Source: Smittia aterrima
Taxonomy: Eukaryota; Arthropoda; Insecta; Diptera; Chironomidae
Direction of reading: 5' to 3'
Length of the DNA stretch: 64,000 nucleotides
Assembly: GCA_033063855.1 (NCBI GenBank)
Contig: CP093831.1
Span: forward strand, 5,022,001-5,086,000
The notes below the pieces were generated by a model. The model was not told the origin of the DNA. It was given only the letters and a program-made list of their open reading frames with translations, and ran no database searches. This document shows positions 1-12,400 of the stretch, one piece after another. The first letter of the stretch is position 1, and every line of letters begins with the position of its first letter. A program made the position numbers and the translations under genes.

Positions 1-1040
1 CGGTTGAGCTTGGCCACTTGTTTTCTCAAATGCAACGCTTCGTCGTGGTTTGTTGAAAGATTCTCAACGGATCCAACTCCACTTCCAAATTGTGGAGTCC
101 CTTCTCTGAAATATTAAAAGATATTTAGCATTTTGACTATGCAAGAAATGAATGAATCTCACCTGTGACTGATCACCATTTCCTGAGAATTTTGGTTAAA
201 CTTCCTGTTGTTTCTCTGGTTATTCTTTGTGTCTTCGGTGAAATCGAGATGCTTTTTCTCAAAGTAACTTCGCGATTCTTCTTCTTCGTCATGTTCTGGT
301 TCCTCTGACGCTGATGGGAAGTGATGTTCGGACAATGTGATAACTCTTGGAGGAGTCGATACTCTGATGTATTCTGGTTCTCTATTCTTCATGCCCGACT
401 CGAGAATCGAGTTATCCAGCATAATCTCCCTTGGTGCGCTCTTAGTGCCTGATATCACTTCAGTTCATTAATAAATCGTTGTTGAGGCAAGGAGTAGTTA
501 AGTGTGTTATTAAAGGTGCCAATGAAAATGAGGATGATGTTTTTGTTTTGTTAGCGAAATAAAGGAAAAGGAAAGAAAAATGCCAATTTTCGATATTTTC
601 AAAAAAATGACAGATTATCTGATGAAAAATCGATCGCGGTGATGAAAAATCGTTATTTTTATCATCGCGAAATGTTTTGTGAGAGTTCAAAAGAAGATAG
701 AATGTAAATAAAGCAAGCATAATGGAAATGAGAAGGCGGAAGTTTCAAAGGTGAAGTGACAAAAAGAAAACTCACCTAAATGCTGATCCTGGCCCATCAC
801 AACAATCCTATCAGGAACCGTCATGTCTAGTTTCTCGTAATAGTTCCATGAGTTCATTTGATTTCCATTTAGAATTTCGTGGTTGTCGCTTTCCATCTCA
901 TGATTGTTCGACATTATAATTCTCTTCGGAACCTTCATCTTCTCGCTGATCTCCTCGCTAAACTTAGCGTTCATATATGCCTCCAGCAGAGGATCACCTT
1001 CGAAGCCATAATTTGTGGGGCTGGTTGAATTAAAAGACAT
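1..1040 (-). CDS. Tango11: Mitochondrial fission factor homolog (Tango11/Mff), 3' end outside window
   Basis: Tail-anchored adaptor family that recruits the dynamin-like GTPase Drp1 to mitochondria and peroxisomes. Coding exons read on the minus strand are 776-1040, 163-448 and 1-105, and the phases agree at both junctions. Recognisable Mff blocks are EISEKMKVPKRI near the N-terminus, VPDRIVV in the middle and TPPRVITLSE in exon 2. The last exon starts the region that forms the coiled coil in the family (LHLRKQVAKLNR). The C-terminal membrane anchor lies beyond base 1. The start ATG at 1038-1040 was chosen because a TTTTTCAG acceptor lies just upstream at about 1052, with a GTACGT donor at 1115, suggesting a 64-base 5'UTR intron. 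It is in tandem with POLR1E, about 180 bases away. Family assignment is confident; isoforms are unknown. Confidence 0.85.
449..775 (-). other. Intron of the Mff homolog with an imperfect stem-loop
   Basis: GT-AG intron of 327 bases, longer than most small introns here. It holds a direct repeat GATGAAAAATCG at 621-632 and 641-652. It also has an imperfect inverted repeat with arms 634-650 and 655-670 around a 4-base loop. No further coding exon was seen. Confidence 0.6.
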
Positions 1041-1223
1041 TTTGTCGAGCACTGAAAAATTGTTTTCTTTTTCCAAGGGAGAGCGGGACACTGTGAATTT
1101 TTGAAAGCTACGTACCCCTTATGACGTTTTGAAGTTCCGTTTGGTTTGAGAATCTTATTTAAAACTCAGAACTTCTTAGAAGCATTTTCATTTCAAATTC
1201 ATATTTATTTTTCAAATCAAAAA

Positions 1224-2502
1224 TTAATTTCGTCGACGTTTCTTGTTCGATGGCATTGGCGCTGACAACTTTGAGTTGGAGTCGAGTTTAGCTCGTTGAA
1301 TGTAGAGCGTTGTCTTGTCCTTGATTTTGCCACCGAAAACAGTTGCGTATTTAAGCAGCTCAGTTTTCGTTAAATCGACTCCCTCGAGAACTTGGTCGAG
1401 TTCAATTTGAAGTGACTCGGTTGAGATGAGAAGCATGATGATATAGTAAATGATGCTTTTCTGTCGAGTAAACTTCGAGTTTGTCAGATTTCCCTGGTAA
1501 CTGAACTTGCTGCAAATATCTCGATTGACAAAATCAGAAATCTTCGATATTTCAATTGCATCTAAAGTTCTTTTGCGACAGTTGATCACTCGGATGAGGG
1601 CATCAATGTAAATGAAAAGCGAAACCCTTTCGATATTCTGTGGTGAGTCGGGACTCTTTGAAGTCTGAATTGAACGAACTGACTCTTCCAGATATTTGTT
1701 TGTAAAAGGAAGTTCCTCTGGTTCAGTTTGTAAAATTTGTATGGAGACGTCCTTAAGATGTTCTAACATATCATTTCCAAGCTAAAATATTAGAAATGTT
1801 AGAATTGGTGTTGAGATTCTATAGAAGGTTGGTCTTACCAATTTCTTTGCAGTGAAAACATCACGAACTGCATGACCTTGCGACAAATCGATGTCTGGGA
1901 AGATTGAGCCTTGGAGTACCTTGCGTTCTTGCTCAGATTGATCAAAAATGTCTCGTGCAAAAGCCTTATCGTCAAGGTTTTCAAGTTGCTGTTCAAGCAG
2001 CTCTTCGAGGATTTCCACGTTTGGTGCGGTCTTCTTGATTCGTTCATAACTCGCGAGAGCTTTCTTTCCACCAAACTCTTTGTGCAACACTTTTTTAGTG
2101 TCAACGACGTTGTTTTTGAAGACGGAATGCTTACTATCATAAATAGTGTGTTTGAACGATGCTTCTTGGACTTGCACAAACTTTATCTCGTTCTTTCGTT
2201 TGTTGTGAATCGCAATAAAAGTGTTGACTGTCGGGTTTTCAAGATTGGTAATGTCACTCTTGTAAACACTTGATGGTGTGGCGACCAGAGCAAACTTCTC
2301 TTCGGTTTCATCGTTGATGACACGTTTAACTTTAGTTTCATTGACTTTTTTAAATTCTCCATTCTGGAACTTGGCTGAAAATTCGATTTTTCAAAAAAGA
2401 CATTTCAAACGAATCAAACTTCAACTTACCAACAATCGGGGGATCCTTCTTAGACTTAATCAAATCAACTGACACCAATTTCGCTTTTAAAACAGGATCC
2501 AT
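1224..2502 (-). CDS. RNA polymerase I subunit RPA49 (POLR1E/PAF53)
   Basis: Subunit of the RPA49-RPA34 heterodimer that helps Pol I initiate and elongate on rDNA in the nucleolus. Three exons: 2430-2502, 1839-2374 and 1224-1781, giving 388 residues, close to the family length of about 400. The start is the ATG at 2500-2502. The N-terminal half carries the dimerisation-type beta region, including FALVATPSSVYKS and a block ending AIHNKRKNEIKFVQVQ, a signature-like stretch of the family. The C-terminal half is a helical tandem winged-helix-like region ending in a basic tail (KKRRRN) that fits a nuclear protein. A polyadenylation signal AATAAA (minus strand) lies at about 1203-1208. The family call rests on remembered motif patterns; the gene structure is well supported by phase. 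Confidence 0.82.
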
Positions 2503-4487
2503 GATTATCAAAAGAAATTCAAGCTTCACGTGGAAAAATTCAATTCAAAACAGAGAGAAAACGAGAGAGCGAAATATTGAGAAATTCTCTCAAAAATTCA
2601 AAAGTTGCCGTTAAGAGTTTTCCTGAAAAAATTAAAAGAAAACAATTTTCCTTAATATTTCATTAAATTAACATACTTTTTCTTTTTATTGAATTATCTC
2701 TACAAAATACATTCATTTTCATAAAGATATTTTCTTTTATTACATATTCTGCTATTCTCCATTGAATTCCTTTGACTTTTATTCGTTTTCTGAATAATGA
2801 CTTGTGACTTGTTTAAGTATTTTTTGGAGCGTTATGGAAATGTATTTATAAACGAGTCCACAGCTTGAAATATTGGTGGTTGTTCAATGATCTTAGCGCA
2901 CAGCACCCGAAAAGATTCTCATTGAGCTCTTCTACGAATTTCGATTTTTTTTTCTCCGTTTTTTTTCTCATCCCCATCGAAAAAGATATTTCCATCCCAT
3001 CACGAAAGTGTGTAGGAGTCGTTGCAGTTGAGTTTTTGCATAAAAAGTTTGTTTCTCAATCAGTTTTGTTTGTTTTCTTCATGAACCCTGCATTTGTTTG
3101 ATTTCCTCTTTCTTATAAAATTGATTTGCTTTCGAGAGGACAAGGTTGTTGATAGAGGATTTGACATGGAGTTGGAGGAAAAGCTAAAAAATGTCCAAAA
3201 TTCCGGGTTCGTTATCAAATTTCACGTTTGCCTCGGATCAAAAGCACTTTGATAGTTTTTTTTATCAAAAAGAAATCCGAGATTCTTAGTCGCCGCACTG
3301 CAAGTTGTGCTCGTGATGTGTTTCGTTTTCGTCTCTGGGATCAAAGTTCTTCGCTTCATCTCGTGCGATGATAAATGAAATTTCTCTTCACTTGATTTAA
3401 TGTATTTTTTTCGTTTGTCCAGTCTACGAGTTATTTAATTCTTTATTAATTGACAGAGTTTTGTTCTTCAACTTTACAAAAGAAATTATTTCTTGTCGTC
3501 GTCTAATTATGCAATGTCGAATTCTCGATGCGAAAAAATAATGAAAATCATGAGGAGAAACAGACGTGAAGCTAAAGGGCGAAAGAGAGAATGAAGTGAT
3601 TGAAAATTGAGGCGCTTTTTGTCACTTTTAACGTTCTTAAAGATTTACTTTGGTCATTGATTAGTTTTGTCGATTTTTGTGTCATTCTCGTCGTAGAATT
3701 TTTATCTAAAATACAAATTTTCTTTTTGGTCAATAGATTTTTCTTCTTTCTTACTTCAGTTGATTTTGATGTCGCAGAAAATGTTTTACTTTTTAGCGGG
3801 AAAAATCATGCGATAAGTTTCTGCGATGAGCAGTGAAGTTGAGAAGATAAAAGAACTGAGAAGAAAATTGTTTCCTCGCGATCGAGATCATGCATTGCTC
3901 TGGGGCCATTGAGGAGATCTTTGCAAATTTTAGCGATAAAAAAATATATCCTTTCAAATATTACTTGTAAAGTTACATAAATATTGTTTGTTTTAACTTT
4001 TTTTTTGTTTCAATAACAAGCGCATATTTTCATTAAATATTTATTTGCTTCATCGAAATGAAAGAAAATGCTTTTAAATATCATTTTAGGTTCTTCCTTC
4101 TTTAAATTTTGACTACTTATGAATAATTCTGCATTTGTTTTGTATTCTTTTAGCTTTCGATCAACGATGAGAGCTTAGATTGATAAAATTTGAAATTCTG
4201 GTAAAGTCGAGAACTTTGAAAGCTTTCAAGATTGTTCATCAGAGCTTTACGTTCAAGCTCTCTCATCGTCAACCTTCCAGTCTAATCGCTTCAACTTTTC
4301 TTCGTGTTTATCATGATAAAGCTTTTGAAAGTTCTCCTCTTTAGAAGATTTAACAGAAGAAAGTCGATCGCTTGTCGTTCTGCTCAGAATTGAACAGCTT
4401 TAATATTTTTTTGGCCACTAAGGCTGTCATCGATAGAGAATTCAATTCTAGGAACCAGTGAATTTTTTTTTTCAAAGACATCAATCC

Positions 4488-4505
4488 TGTGTGTGTGTGT
4501 GTGTG
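4488..4505. repeat. (GT)n microsatellite
   Basis: A run of TG dinucleotides about 18 bases long, directly visible, in non-coding sequence. Confidence 0.85.
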
Positions 4506-5156
4506 GGTGGCGAAATCTAAGCTCCCTAAACATCATTTTTGTGCAAATAACTCACAATTTCTCTACTTTCAACGATTTGCCTTTAACATTAAAGCTTTCT
4601 GTTCTAGTGAATCCCAATCGAAAAATATTCGAGCAAGGCTCGAATCACTCCAAATAAAATTAACGAAACTTAAGAGTTCTCGCCAAAAAGGTTTTTGGCT
4701 TTCGTGTCTCCAACGATTCAAAGTTTTCTTTGCCTTGAAAACTGATGAATCGTCGGAGAGCCTTCGATTCTTAAATTCGTCAGTGACGTTCGCTAAAGAA
4801 ATCTGAAAATCCATTTTTTTGCCAATCTTTGCACGCCTTTGTTTCATTTGCCATCATAACGAGGAGTGTGGGGGGATTAAATTACATTTTTCTAAGTCGA
4901 AAAACTTGGTGCACCTTCTAACAACTTGCGTTTAATACTTTTTTTGTCTCTTTGATTTCTTCCTTTGCAGAAGTTTGAAAAAATATTTTTCCTAAAAACA
5001 ATTTTTTTTTTGCCACAGAACTGCTCTGATTAGCAGCTCACTCATGAGTCGATAACATTGAAAGCGTTTTTCCATCTTATGGCTTCATTCAAGTCTTTTG
5101 ATATTTTTGTGGTTTTTTTCTTCTCAAAATGACAAAAGTTGGAGGATGAAAATCGC

Positions 5157-5164
5157 TATAAAAG
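5157..5164 (+). promoter_or_regulatory. Orphan TATA box candidate
   Basis: A perfect TATAAAAG with plus orientation in intergenic DNA. No coding frame of note follows within several hundred bases, so it would drive a non-coding transcript or be chance in AT-rich sequence. Confidence 0.2.
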
Positions 5165-5701
5165 TCGTCGTAAAACAATAAAATCGAGAACTCAAATCCA
5201 AGCCATCATGCGGCCGAAGTGGTAGACATTTTATTCTGACAAAAATAAGGAAAATAAACTTAAAAGTAAAAGCTGCAGACGCACCTGACAGCTGAAGAGT
5301 GAATTAAGTTCTAGCTACGGAGAAGTTGCGCTGAGGAGGAAATTAAACAAACTGATAAAATATCACAATTTCGATTTGAAATAAAAAGAAAACTTTTGCA
5401 GTTTTTCAAAACTTTCTCTCCCTTCTTTCGATTAATATTCCAAATATTTTTTCTTTTTTCAATTAAACATGCTCATTTTTCATCCAAAGTAATTAATATT
5501 CATATCTTTTCTAATCGAGGAGAAAATCATAGGAACAATTTAAATAAAACATTTCCTTTTGTATTCTCATTAAGACAATTATCTCAAATCAGTTTTTCTC
5601 TCCCAAAATCATCGATGGAGCGAATTCTCGAAAGAAAACTTGAAGTTGCTGCGTTTTCTCCTACTTAAATGTTATAAAACTGAATTAAATGATGTTTCGT
5701 C

Positions 5702-6462
5702 TTAGACAAACGCCCAGCATTCGAGCGTCTTGACAACAAAATCTTCTTGGGGTGAAAGTGGCTCGTTCGAGTAAGTGCTACAGCTCTGTGATCGACCTTG
5801 ATTAAGATCACCATCCAACCAAAGACCAAATTTACCACTAAAAATAAAATTTGCATTTAGAATATTTCTTGAAAAGAAGATGAAATGAAACTTACTCTCC
5901 AGCACCAATCGCAAGACTTTCAGGATTGCCTTTGATGAAATAAAGATTTTCTCCGCTCCAATGGAACACTTTGAAGTTGGGATTGAACTTGTAAAGAAGC
6001 GATTCGCCGGTGCCGTAAAAGTGATCAGATACGCGAAGTGAACATGATGTTAGTGCTCCAAACACCTAAAGAGAAAATAAATTATTTTTCTACTCGAAAA
6101 GCGAAGATTGTTGATTCTTACATTTCTTTCTGTGTCTTCAATGACGATGAGGATTGGGCTTTCGAGCTTGTGCATCTTTCGGTAGAGTGAATTCAATGAG
6201 AAACCATGCTGTGAAGTACTGAAGGCTAACGACCATGAATAGCCTTCTGCTCTGGCTGGCAAATGACTGCACAGTTTTTCTCTGAAAAATTTCTCTCATC
6301 AATTTTCATGTTCTTCAATGAAAATATTTTCTTATCTTACCTATGATCCTCGCTAAGAATCTCTGTAGGTCCAATGAGTTCTGGGATGGGGAAATCTTGG
6401 TCGAATGAAGCTGAAGTGATGAAAGAGGCATTGCGGTAATCGTCTTTGCTCATAGACAGCAC
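5702..6462 (-). CDS. mtd: TLDc-domain exon block of mustard
   Basis: Four exons (6341-6462, 6122-6281, 5896-6065, 5702-5837) separated by introns of 56 to 59 bases encode the TLDc domain shared by all isoforms. Clear family blocks are LPARAEGYSWSLAFSTSQHG, MHKLESPILIVIED, FGALTSCSLRVSDHFYGTGE, GKFGLWLDGDLNQG and the C-terminal TLECWAFV. The stop is TAA at 5702-5704. Confidence 0.92.
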
Positions 6463-9400
6463 CTGGAAAATTATTAAAACTCAATAAGTCAAAGTTCGAT
6501 TCATTCGCTTAATGAACTCGAAGAAAATGTGAGCGAATCCTAATGATTCTCCTCCGAGTTCATTGCAACATTCAAAATTTTCCTAACGAAAATTCTGCTT
6601 TGTAAGATCAGCTCTCCAACTAATTTGTTTCTTTTTGTGTGAACATCGTTTTTGTGTAACTTTGTTGCAATCAATCTAAGAACATCAACAATCAACATTC
6701 AGGTTTATGTTTCTGTTTGGCTTATTCACAGGTGAATATTTATTGGGAAAAGTGTTCAGATTGTTCTGATAAAAGGGGAATGCGCGACGGTCTGATGTAA
6801 GCGAGATTGTGTAGAAACTAAACATCGTAATGAATATTTACAAGCGACAGATGGCGAGAGATAAAAGGAAATTTATATTAGCGTCGAGTTCAATGGAAAG
6901 CTGTTTGTTGTTCTCTGTTGCGCAATTTATTTTCCCAAAACGATTATTGCGATTTTTTTCAGCCGATTGTTTTGAATAAAAATATTTTCTCGCGATAATA
7001 GAATTTTCGCACAACCGAAATGAAAATCGATAACATCGCGAAAGCCGAAGCTTGTTTGATTTGCCGAGCAATTTAGTGTAAATTTCAAAACTTGCCAGTG
7101 GCCTCACAGCGAAATTGGATTGTTTACTGATAAAATTCTCACGATAAGTTTAAACAAGTTTCAATTATGTTTGGAGATCGCATTTTATCAGAAATTCTAT
7201 CTTTATTACTTGAGCTACTTCGAGTGTAACGGCTTCCTTGGATGCATCGATTTGTTTTGACCATGACGCTCCACGCATTCGCATAAATAATCTAACGCAT
7301 GGACAACGATATTTGCATAAAGTAATGGACGTGCGTCTATCTAAGGAGCGATCGATATCACTCAGCCGGAGCTTTCCGTAAATAGGAATTAAAATTCGCT
7401 TAACATCAAAACGCTCGACAATCGACACGCTTCAAGATTCACTTACGAGGAAGATGAGACGAGTTTTCCGCATTCAGATAATAAATTAGAAATTTCATGA
7501 AAATTCGTTTGGTGGGAAATTCCATTGTTCATCGCGCGACACCGGACAGTAATCGAGATAATATTTCATGTTTTAAAATTGTAAGCGCAAATTGTGCCTT
7601 GAAACGTTAATTGAGAGTCTCATGTTTAACGTCATGTTTAACAACTTAAGCTCTGAAGTTTAATCACCTGCTCAGGATGACATATCGGGCTCATTAGTTC
7701 ACACATAATGCGGTTGATCGTTTTAATTTCGACACTAAAAAAATCTGTGATCTCCGTCTTTCAATGTTAATCTAATTAAACTTTTCAATTAATTGCTCGA
7801 TAAATTCTCTAAATCTGAACTGCACTTGTCTCGTAAAAATATTTTGACACTAATTAAAAATCAATTTATCAGCACTGACTCTCAATTGAGTTTCTCTTTG
7901 CTTACGAATTCCTTTTTGAACTGGACAAAAATATTTTAACACATCGTCTCAGTAGCAAAGCAAACAATTGAATGAAAGCAGAAATAACAACGCAACGTAT
8001 TTTTCCTCTCTCGCTCTGCGTTGCGCTGTGATATCAAAGAAAATTTAACGCGAGAAACGAGAATCAAGATTGCTCAAGCAATTAGCGAGCGTCAGTGTCA
8101 GGAAGTTCTTCAATCGCAGCTGGAGATTGAGAATTTGCTTCTCTCGCTCAGTTTGTGAAACTTAAAATTCCACCTTGAGCCTGAAGCTGGATTTCATTTA
8201 TCAATCAATATCGTCGTCATTGGCATCGACAGAACTGTCTCGAGATTCATTGAGAAGCCGAAACTGAGTCAATTTCCGAAATTACGCAGAAATTGAGTGT
8301 TCTGATTTCCAAGGAACTAATTCCATTGTCTAACAAGCTACCGAATCGCTTATCGCTTAATCGATATCTCATGTCTACCTTCGATCTGATGAATCATTTG
8401 GACATTTCCATTTCAAAATGTGGTAACTGCTAAAGTAGTGACAAATGTTCAACGAATATTGCGAAAAACTTCGAAACTTTAGTGATATGATTCAACCGAC
8501 AAACGTCAACTGATGTCGTGTGCTCTTGATTAACTACGCGATGAAAACAGAACTTGAATCAACAAGAGACTTTCAACTTTAGTCATCTTAATTAAAACTT
8601 TAAGAGGACGCTAAATGTTTTGATGGGCCGAGCTCGGTTGAGAACGATTGAGACATAAATTATCGATATTCTTATTGAGATGTTAATATTTCTGTTTTAA
8701 TGATGTCAACATCAATGAAATAGTGACATCGATCAACGTCGATTTTACGTTTGAAAGTTTTACGTTGCAAATTCAATTACCATCTGAGGTTTTTCGATCT
8801 TGCTCGAAATGATTGTCCCGTCGTCGTAAACTTGAAAAACGCTGTGATCGCCATCGTCTTGACGATGGTCATCAAGCGGGGGTGTTGATGGTCTCTTCTT
8901 TCCAAGAATTCTTCTCAAGAAAACTGGTCGACCAAAGCGATGATAAATATTTAATCCATATTTGCGCAAAGTGAACGCAATTACGCTTAACAACACTGAA
9001 GCATAAATGAACCACATGTCAACTTTTTTGTTTTGTTTATCAATATAAGGCAAATGCGAGAGCTTTCGAAAGCACTCGAGACACAATTCAATGGCCGTGT
9101 CTCAGCTACAAATTTGCTTGTTTTTGTTTCATATGAAGGTCATTGTACTATTTCTATCACAAATGTCAACTGTCTCACTCGTGACTGTCAGAGTTCACCA
9201 CAAAACCGGTTTCGATTAGGATTTTACTGCAGAAACTTTTGAAATTTTAAATATTGAATGTCAAATTCAATTTGTTAAGCACACGAAAGTCACGATTCTC
9301 TGCTACTGTGGTCATATGACTAAAATTTAGGCGGCGTTTAGTTGCACAACATCCACAGGTGAAGTAGTTATTTTACGATCACCAACACTTTCTTATTTCG

Positions 9401-12400
9401 TTTTTACTTCAACTACGTTACAATCGAGTTTTGCTTGAGAAATAATTTTTGTTGTCTTTAAATTTAAAGAACTTTCAGATGTTTTAATATCGCAACGAAC
9501 TACGCAGTTTCAATTAACAAAACACATGACAGATATCACTTCTTTCCACGTCTTTATCAATTTTAAATCCAACTGGATAAAATTCTCGAGGCAAATACAA
9601 CTCGAACCGATAGAAAAATATTTTTTCTGCCTCCACACTAACGTGAATTGGATTTCTCCATTTGCGCAACTCTCTCAGCCTGCCTCAGATTTCCATGTGA
9701 CGAACTTTTCTGTACAGTTCAGAAGAGAGGATTCTCTCTAAAAATATTTTGTAATCATCGTTGTGCTTTCGATGCCGGTCAGGGATTGCAAATGTTTTGT
9801 TTACAATCTGTGACTTTGAATTGAGGCGCTGTCATGACATTCCGAGTCAATCTATTGTTACAAGAGTTCTGACGCAAATCATGGCTAACAAAGAAGTAAT
9901 CAGAGAGCTTATTATTCCGGAAATTGCATTGCATTGTCTGCTAAATGAGATCAAACGGAAAGAAATCAATTAGCGAAAACTTTTTTTTTCAGTCTCTCTA
10001 AATTGTTTAATTAATTAACGTCTCATTCTCCATGGTTTGCTATCCGCTAACAAGCGAATTTTGTCTCTTAGAAAGAAAACTAAAAGCTATTATTGGATAT
10101 CAACATTGGCCAAGAGGTTTGCAGAGATTAATAAGAAGCAAAGTCCTTGAAGCATTCACATTTCACCTCGAGTAGCTTTTCGAGTGCACAACGTAAATAG
10201 ATTTTCTGCACATCATCAACCAAATTGTCCCGAAAAGTAATCATTAGTTCATTAGCGTAAGCCGTGAATTAAAATGAATTAACTTGAACAGAAGCTCCAC
10301 TGTGAGAAAACTCAACGACTCAATTATCTTCTCAGAAAAGTTTTTTGTTTGCAAATATTTTCTCTAACAAATTCGACAATTTTCAAAATAACACGAAATG
10401 TTTACTAATCATCTTTGAGTTGTTATCAGCGTGTAAAGTCACGAGGCAGATCCAACTGATTATTCAGCATCCAAGTTCAAGGCGATTTATAATTAACAGA
10501 TTTTATTGCGCAACGAATCTTTCAAATTATTGTGACTAAGGATTGTCAACAAATTTGCCGTTTATGGCTTTCGATTTAACTCACTAACAAGAACCTTTGC
10601 GTATCGTAAAACCGGACACGATAATTATGAACACGAGATTCTTAAGTTGATAACCTTCTCATTCTGTTTACCTTCGTCTTCATGAACTGCGAGAATCGAC
10701 GAAACTTTGATTTCGACATGTTATCCTGACTTAAGTGTCCACACTCGATAACTTCGTTGCAGTTTTTCCAGTTTATTCTTATCAGTTCTACTCGATCTTG
10801 ACTTGTTTCGACGAAGTCTTGTTTTGCACTTTATTATTAATTTTAAAGAAGAAACGACTCTTTTTGTAACAACTTAATGAACCAAATTTATTCGCAACTG
10901 TTTAATCAAGTGTTTAAATTCGACTGACAATAATACTCCACAACAAACGCAATTCGACTCGAATCACTAAACGATCATAACTTTGAAAAGAAATTTCTTG
11001 GACGCTTCAAATACCGTGCTGACCTATCGAAGTCCCTCAACTGTTTACTAAACAATGTTTAAGCAGCAACTGGTTTGTGAATACTCTCGTGCAACTCAAC
11101 AAAAAAAAATATTTGTTTTCTTCTTTCGCGAATACACGTCGCATTCATTGACAATTCTCAAAACGAGATGAGTTCGTGACGAAGCAATCTTTTTCTCAAA
11201 TTTCTAAACTGATCTCATTTAATCGCATACCTTTGAGGTTGTCGCCCACAATTTTGCCATATAAACGCCGAGGCTTCAAACTAGTTTCTTCGCTAACTGT
11301 ATTCGTTCGGATTTCCTTCTTGTATGAGTTTAGTTCTCGCGAATCTTGTGCAAAGAATAGATCGAACGAGATCTTTTCCACGAACGGTCTTCGCTTAACA
11401 AAAGTGGCAGACGAACTGATTCCCTCTCGGGATGAACGAAATTGTTTGCAAACATTCAGTCTGAATAAAAATAGATTTTGTGATGAAGAAACATCTTGAA
11501 AATCATAAAGTGATTTTGTCATTGTAGTTGTAGGCTGTTGTTTTTCGAAAATTGTTTTATTGAGTGGTCGAAAGCATTTTTATTTAGCAGATTCGATTTT
11601 AATCAGCTGTGCTTTAGAGAGTTCTGTGAGATTGTTTAAGCAGATAGAACGACCAATTCGAGAGGGAAGCATGAAAGAACAGATTTGTTGTCTAGTTCGG
11701 ATTTGTCAAGTGCAAACATCATAGAAACTTAAAAAAAATCAACGAAGAAGTTGCTAACGGCCAAAAGTTTTTGTTTCTCAACAACTCAAGATTAAAACGA
11801 TGAAGTTAAAACAACTTCTAATCATTTAAAGTTTTCAAAAGGATTCTAAAGACCTCATCGACATCAAACATAATCGAAATGATAAACTGCCTAACGACAA
11901 CCGCAAATCACTCTCAAAATAATCGTAAATAATTTGCGATCGCCTGGGCAATGAAAAAAGCCTAAAAAGCCACAGAACTTCGTTCTCTAACATTTAATTT
12001 TGAAACAAAAAAGGTTTAATGAACTGAAAAAATCGACTACTATCAACACTTTTATCTAATTTTGTTGTAATTTGTGTAATTTGATTTGTTATGCAATTTC
12101 TTTGTTATCATAGTCAGCTAACCTCCAAACCCTCGAAATCATTCGATCCAGTTTGACTTTTGATTATATTGAACGTTTTGACAAACGGAGCCTTTAACAG
12201 CTGTCGAAATTAATTCGAAACAAACGCGTGGGGAGATTTCGATAAATCGTTTCGTTGAATGGTAAGAGAAACAAATCAAAGCGGGAGAAAGAGATAAAAA
12301 GAATTTTCTTTTAGAAAAACATTCTTGAATTATTTTCATCGACGAACTTTTTGGGGATTCAGTAAATAAATTTTCTCTTCAAAAGTTTTCGATAAACTCA

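Larger units (their letters stand above)
2503..5701. other. Intergenic region with no convincing gene
   Basis: About 3.2 kb between the POLR1E start and the mustard stop codon. It is T/A-rich with several homopolymer runs and a short GT microsatellite at about 4488-4505. Open frames of 60-105 codons occur on both strands but lack splice support, recognisable motifs or good starts. The right part probably includes the mustard 3'UTR. A TATAAAAG box lies at 5157-5164 on the plus strand. Confidence 0.6.

Noticed and set aside
2865..4850. Several 64-105 codon open frames on both strands in the 2.5-5.7 kb spacer
   Set aside because: Low-complexity Phe/Ser/Leu-rich translations, no splice context, no motif, and overlapping frames on both strands.
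9018..9086. Longer N-terminus for the short mustard isoform (MCLECFRK...)
   Set aside because: The frame opens with TTG; the first ATG is at 9017.
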